A DNA stretch of 64,000 nucleotides from Heloderma charlesbogerti (lineage: Eukaryota; Chordata; Lepidosauria; Squamata; Helodermatidae): NCBI GenBank assembly GCA_026122225.1, contig JANEZZ010002702.1, forward strand, positions 310,001 through 374,000. The letters are read 5' to 3'. The position numbers were made by a program, and so were the translations under genes. The notes below the pieces were generated by a model. It did no database searches and was not told the DNA's origin. It saw only the letters and a list, made by a program, of their open reading frames with translations. This document shows positions 59,501 to 64,000 of the stretch, piece after piece (the first letter of the stretch is position 1; the number at the start of each line of letters is the position of its first letter).

Positions 59501-60077
59501 GGAGGACCCATAAAGAGATACAGAGATGCTAGGAGCATCCCCTTGCATTCATTCAGTATTGAAGTACTGCACTGGAAAGTACAGTCAAATACTACCACCA
59601 CCACCACCACTAATACTGCAAAATATAATGCCCTGCCTGACTCAAATAAAGACAAAAAAGCCTGCCAAAATAAGAAGAAATAAATAGCAGGGTGAGCTTG
59701 CTGCTCACTTGCCTGAGAGCTTGAGGGTAGGGTATCCCAGCAGGGGCAGGTTGACCTTGAGGAAGACCAGCTGCTCCACCAACTCAGCATCCAAGCAGGA
59801 GCAGGGGGTATCACAATGTCACCCAGCATTGAAAACACCCTCTCGCTTGGGACGCTGGTCGGTGGGCAGCTGAGTTGTTCCCAAACCTGGCTGCGGGATG
59901 ATCAGTAGACCAGTCCTCCATGGGCTCCACCAAGTAACACTGCACAGAAGTTGCAGCAGCATCCTGGCAGATGGGTTGGGTGCCTCTCCTCCCAACCACT
60001 GCCTGCACTGCCTTGGCCCAGAACCCCTGGCCTGTGGTCCTTCTGGGACTGCTGCTGCTGCTGTTGTGGGGAGTTCT

Positions 60078-60693
60078 GCTGCTAGAATGGACGGTCCCAT
60101 CTCCCTCCTTCTCCGGGATCTGCCCCAGCCTCTTTGCCTGTGCCTTCCTCACTGTCAAGGGCTCCTTGGAGGGCTCTCAGTCTAATCCAGTAGCCAAGTC
60201 CAGACACAGACAAAGGGATTCTTTTCAAAGCTTTATTCTTCTTTTACAACTTAACAGCTCTACAGGTAGCAACTAGATCTGAGCAGCAGCATCCCTATGC
60301 CCTAAGTTAGAACAGTTGGTCCCCGTTTGAAGGGCAGTTACTGGCAGACCCCTGAATATAAGGACTAGGGAGAATCCCTCCCCTTTTCCCTTGGATCCTC
60401 TGGGCGCAACCGTTCTTTGAGCGCGAACCATTTGGCACCGCTCTCTGCGTCTGCGCCGCGCATCCCCCCCCAGTCTGCTATCTGTGCTGAGTCACTCCCT
60501 GGACTGCTTTCTAAACTAGGAATGTGGGTGGGAGGAATCTCCGTCAGCTGTTGGTCCTGGGAAAAAAGGAGCGCACTCCTCTCCCGAAGGAGCGACTGCT
60601 CTTCCTCAGCATCAGAACTACTCTGGGATTCTATGGGCTCATTGTCCACCCTGACACTCACTTGCCCCACCAGGATTTCCTGCCACCCGCTCT
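60078..60693 (-). mobile_element. Unidentified insert with 9-bp direct repeats
   Basis: GGGAGTTCT occurs at 60069-60077 and 60694-60702, and hAT-2 sequence looks continuous across it. On the minus strand the insert has an open frame of 101 codons (60670-60365: MGQVSVRVDNEPIESQSSSD...) rich in Ser/Glu. Then come a GGGATTCTCCCTAGTCC stretch and a poly(A) signal context (AATAAAGCTTTGAAAAG, about 60221-60237). This resembles the end of a retroelement, possibly an LTR with adjoining coding, but no diagnostic motif confirms it. Confidence 0.5.
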
Positions 60694-60761
60694 GGGAGTT
60701 CTCCCCACAAAGCCCATTCTTGAGACGGGGTTACACATGGTGTCCAACATGTATGCCCTCT

Positions 60762-61895
60762 TAAACTATTTACCTACTTTTTGGAATGTAACACATGGTC
60801 AATGTAAATGGACTTTTCGCACCCTCTTAGGGATACTTAGGGATGTACGAAACACCTACCTGGCTCTGCGCCGGGCAATCCGCGGTGGGGGGAGGCGCTC
60901 CGTCCCTCCCCCCGGAATCCTCGACGGGGGGGGGAGGCGATCCAGTCCTCCCCCCCGGAATCCTGCCTGGCCGGCTCCGCTCCGTGGCCAAGCCGCGGAG
61001 CCACCGGGCAATTCCAGCCGCCTGCAGCCAGACATCCGGCCGCTGGGCAGCCCTGCAGGGACGTAAATGGCGGCTGTTGTAGCCGCCGCCATTTGCGTCC
61101 CTGTATTGAGCCGTGATAGGCTACGTAAATATTTACGTAGCCTATCACAGCAGGGGGAAAAACCCCAGCATACGCAAATGGCTGTAGCCGCCGCCGTTTG
61201 CATACGCTGGGTTCCCCCCCCCCCCACCGTGATAGGCTACATAAGTATTTACGTAGCCTATCACGGCAGGGGGGAAAAAACCCCCAGCGTACGCAAATGA
61301 CGGTAGCCGCCGCCATTTGCGTACGCTGGGTTCCTCCCCCCCCCCGCCGTGACAGGCTACATAAATACTTACGTAGCCTATCACGGCTATGAAGAGGAGG
61401 AAGTGAATGGCGGCCGCAGGATGGCCGCCATTCACAAAGCAGTGCGGATGGGAGCAGGTAAGTGCTCTGTTTCGTGTGCCTTTCGTGGGGTGGGGGCGGC
61501 GGGGACTTTGTCCCACACACCTTTCGTGGGTTGGGGGGGTCGAGGGCTTCGTTCTGCGATGGATTTCGGGGGGCCAAATGCACTGGCATTCGGCCTCAGT
61601 GAAATCCATCGCGGAATTCTCTGACATCCCTACTGATACTACAATACTGGAAGGATAAAAGCTCACCGCCTATAATGCAATGAATTGAAGACAACTTGCG
61701 AATTTGGATATCTGATCTGCTTTTACTGAAGTTTATGTGTAATCTATGCTTTTTTCCTTTTTTTCTCTCTAGAATGTTGTAATATTTGAAATGGAGGGCT
61801 TTAGAGAATGTTGTTATATTTTCAGTTTTTTGGTTTTGTTATGTTTTTGTTTGTTTCATTTTGTTGAAACTCACAATAAAAAATAGATTAAAAAA
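60762..61895 (+). mobile_element. L1-type LINE 3' end (L1-B), split by hairpin element E
   Basis: Flanked by the 13-bp duplication ATGTATGCYCTCT (60749-60761 and 61896-61908, one mismatch). Bases 60762-60837 plus 61633-61895 align with L1-A from 27349 to its end: TACCTRCTTYTTRGAA, GATACTAC, GGATAAAAGCTCACCGCC, CACAATAAAAAAT and a short poly(A). Only about 340 bp of L1 remain. Confidence 0.88.
60838..61632 (+). mobile_element. Hairpin element E (non-autonomous, hAT-type, 795 bp)
   Basis: Starts TAGGGATGTACGAAAC and ends GGAATTCTCTGACATCCCTA; flanks GGGATACT and CTGATACT match at 6 of 8, and the L1-A alignment shows CTGATACT is the original target. After a GC-rich left block the core alternates two hairpin types. 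Type 1 is the palindrome GTGATAGGCTACGTAAAT with its exact complement (61113-61148) and two variants near 61230 and 61350. Type 2 is GCATACGCAAATGGC / GCCGTTTGCATACG (around 61167-61211 and 61288-61330). A NATGGCGGCC / GGCCGCCATT hairpin follows. AGGTAAGT is at 61456-61463; the left end has CTACCTG (60856-60862). Inserted in L1-B. Confidence 0.95.
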
Positions 61896-64000
61896 ATGTA
61901 TGCTCTCTCCTGGCATAGGTGCTCCACCTGCCATACTAGGCCATCCCTCAGCCTTGTCACCACTTCCTGCATATTTGGCAGGAAGTACCTGCTCGTGCTG
62001 GGATCCCCGGCATCCAGAAACTCACCCATCTGTTTCTGGAGATGCCTGGCCTTCTCTCTCTTTGCTGTGCACCTGCATCTGGCATCTATTAGGTCATCTT
62101 CCTGTTTGCTGCCCCTGGGTGTGTGTGTGAGGGGGGACCCTCAAGCTCAGCTATCTGGACGTTTGTAACCTGAGAAGCAGGCCTACTCTTATCTGGACTA
62201 ACCTGGGAAAACACCTCCCCCATGTCTGATGGTTCTCCTTCAGAATTTGAACTACTACCCCACTCCCTGTCTGAGAAACACCCCTGACAATCAGGTTGAA
62301 TATGTGTGAGATTCAGTGGCTGCCCTCAAATAATCCACCATCACACACACTTCATGATGTTGGCTCCCCCATCTGTGACCATGTAACTGTGGGTGAGCTG
62401 GTGCCCAGCCACCCACCCCTCTACCATGCGGTTCATGGCCACCATAATCTCTGCTGCCGTGTGGGACTGGTCCATGACTTGTGTGTGAAAGAAGGTCCAG
62501 CAATACCCATCCTTCCCAGTTCCAGAAGTGCTGGCTGCTACTATCCCTATGGCTGCCCACCAGTGAGCCGTCAGGGACAAGTAAGTGTGCGCTGCACCCT
62601 CGCTGGACCAAATGTCCAAGGTGAAGTGCACCATCTGCGCCTCCACCTGGCGCAGGTGGCCCAGCACTCTCTCCCTGCATGCCTGGTACAGGGAGGGCAC
62701 CAGCTGCCTGCTAAGGGTGCTGCGACATGGCAGCTTATAGTATGGGACCACAAGGGCCATCAGCCTCTTCAGCCCTGCAATTTCAACAAGGCTGAATGGC
62801 TGGTCATCCAACGCCACCATCTCACCAATGCAGTTGGTGACCTGGTTGGGTTTTGGAAACCTCCACCTTGTGACCCCATACCTTCCCCACCCCTTCTCCT
62901 CCATGCTGGCCTGCCTAAGCCTCTGGGGAATGGAAGACGGAGAGTTTGCAGGAGCCCCAGCACCTCCAGCCCTCTGCTTGCCCCTGCTGCCGCCTGGCTG
63001 CTGGGACCTGGGGGCCTCTGCCCTGAGCACGACCAATTGGTACTGCCTCCTTAGGTGCAGGAGCAGGCTGATGGTCCTGTAGTGCCCTGGCTGTTTCCCC
63101 CTGCTCATAGTCACCCTGCAGTGGCAGCAGGCAGCAGTAGTGGGATCCCCTCCCCCCTCAAAGTGGTCCTACACGATGCTGCCCTGCCGCTTCTGTGGAG
63201 ACTGAGACTGCCTGCCTTCAGTCTTGGCTGTCGCCACAGAAGAAGCAGGGGGAACAATGGAAGAGGTGTCAGGTGGTTGAGAGCGAGCCTCTGCCTGCTG
63301 CTGCTCACCAACACCCTTGAGGATGTCCCCCTCCTGACCCTCCACCTCTGGCGTGACGTCCATCAGCGGGCTCCCCTCTCCCACTACAGAAGGAGCAGGT
63401 GTTCCTCCTGCCAGGCTGCTGCCAGGCTGCTGCCAGCACCTGCCTCCTCAAACACTGACCTCCGAGCACTGCTCTGACTGGGCTCCAGCTGCTGCTGCTG
63501 CCTAAGGACAGGACGCACTATCCGGACTGGGGGCAAGCTAGCCTGGCTACTGGTGCTGTTGGTCCCACCAGCACCTCACCCCTGCCTACCTCTGCCCCTG
63601 CTAACAGCAGCACCATGTTGTTGTTTTTTAAGAATGTAGAAGAAGAAAGATTGAAGGGAAAAGGAAGACTATGGGATTGAGAAGGGGTATAGGAAGAACA
63701 AACAGTAAGCTCAGGCAAGCTGCACTAGCAGAAATCAACTCTCATCCTAACAACTCTCTCACACACAGTGGGAAACAAAAGCAGAATCTCTTGTTATATT
63801 CAACCCGTCCTGCACCACTGGGATTGGAGGCTACTGGGTTACAAGTTCAGCCCTATTGGCAGCTACAGATGTCACTTTCCAGGGGTTAGTTCCCCCCTCC
63901 CAACTCCTCCTCTCCCTCTGCCTACTCTAGCAGGTTCTTACATTTTCCCAGACAGGCTGTCTGGGCTTCAGAATTGTCTGAAGCGCTTCGGATCACTTCA

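Larger units (their letters stand above)
59706..63384 (-). pseudogene. hAT transposase with BED zinc finger, disrupted
   Basis: Reading on the minus strand, an acidic and serine-rich N-terminal part (from about 63384) leads to a BED finger: SIV, then a stop where Trp is expected, then DHFEGGGDPTTAACCHCRVTM and LLLHLRRQY. The catalytic part follows (GEMVALDDQPFSLVE, PSLYQACRERVLGHL, FTLDIWSS with a catalytic Asp, LTAHWWAA, VTDGGANI with the next Asp), ending at a stop at 62341. Frames shift, and the segment with the third acidic residue is not recognised. DARCRCTAKREKARHLQKQM and FLPNMQEVVTRLRDGL (about 62100-61905) precede the L1. The C-terminal hATC dimerisation domain survives at 59850-59706 in shifted frames: VFSMLGDI and ELVEQLVFLKVNLPLLGYP, ending at a TGA. 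hAT transposases cut and paste elements with 8-bp duplications (family knowledge). Confidence 0.9.
56743..64000 (-). mobile_element. hAT-2: hAT DNA transposon with transposase relic, runs off the right edge
   Basis: The 3' terminus in the element's own sense is TAGGGCTGTGCACAGACC at 56743, matching the inverse of the hAT-1 end at 7468. Bases 56743-57413 align with the inverse of about 7000-7468 and beyond. The 5' region (about 63400-64000) aligns with hAT-1 bases about 300-800 and 6170-6840; the terminus itself should lie some tens of bases beyond 64000. Later insertions are an L2 (about 57414-59184, holding hairpin element D), an unidentified 616-bp segment (60078-60693) and an L1 (60762-61895, holding hairpin element E). 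hAT-1 and hAT-2 are in opposite orientation about 49 kb apart. Confidence 0.88.

Noticed and set aside
60365..60670. Host gene fragment in the 101-codon minus-strand frame.
   Set aside because: It lies within a segment flanked by direct repeats inside a transposon and near a polyadenylation signal; a mobile origin is more likely.
61060..61400. The repeated TAGGCTACGT-type units look at first like a CRISPR array.
   Set aside because: The units are palindromes in a eukaryotic transposon, spacing is uneven, spacers are themselves repeated and paired, and no cas-like gene is near.

Overview
The window looks like non-coding nuclear DNA from a squamate reptile (lizard or snake), densely packed with transposable elements. 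The lineage call is an inference from the repeats: two CR1 LINEs with the ATTCTATG-type 3' end, a BovB (RTE) LINE, L2-, L3- and L1-type LINEs, tRNA-derived SINEs, Tc1 elements and many hAT-type elements sit together, as in squamate genomes. No host protein-coding gene, rRNA or functional tRNA gene was recognised. All recognisable protein fragments are decayed transposon genes. One short candidate exon (55124-55209) is listed with low confidence.

Layout. Bases 250-7468 are one hAT transposon (hAT-1, plus strand, terminus TAGGGCTGTGCAC) bounded by a perfect 8-bp duplication. It holds a broken CR1 LINE (about 1532-5740) and a hairpin-rich hAT-type element (A, 6341-6766). From 7.8 to 19 kb there are LINE 3' ends, palindromic MITEs and unique-looking sequence. 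Hairpin element B is at 19182-19993. At 21.2-23.5 kb an L3-like LINE is split by a tRNA SINE and joins a second, 5'-truncated CR1. At 26.3-27.7 kb an L1 is split by a BovB. At 28.2-30.2 kb lies an ORF1-only L1-type element with a 19-bp duplication. At 35.0-37.9 kb an L3-like LINE holds a Tc1, whose terminal repeat holds hairpin element C. A second Tc1 is at 43 kb and a SINE with a MITE inside it at 47.7-48.1 kb. From 56743 to the right edge runs a second copy of the same hAT (hAT-2, minus strand), with a decayed BED-finger transposase. It carries an L2 that holds hairpin element D, an L1 that holds hairpin element E, and an unidentified 0.6-kb insert.

The most interesting feature is the family of five hairpin-chain elements (A-E). 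Each begins and ends with TAGGGRTG or its complement. Three have perfect 8-bp target duplications and a fourth a 6/8 match, as expected of the hAT superfamily. Their interiors are built almost wholly of perfect or near-perfect hairpins from a few reused modules, and in B and D these combine into palindromes of about 400-470 bp. The terminal blocks carry AGGTAAG-like motifs, the 5' splice-donor consensus, pointing outward. They contain no transposase; four of the five lie inside other transposons, so they are among the youngest insertions here.
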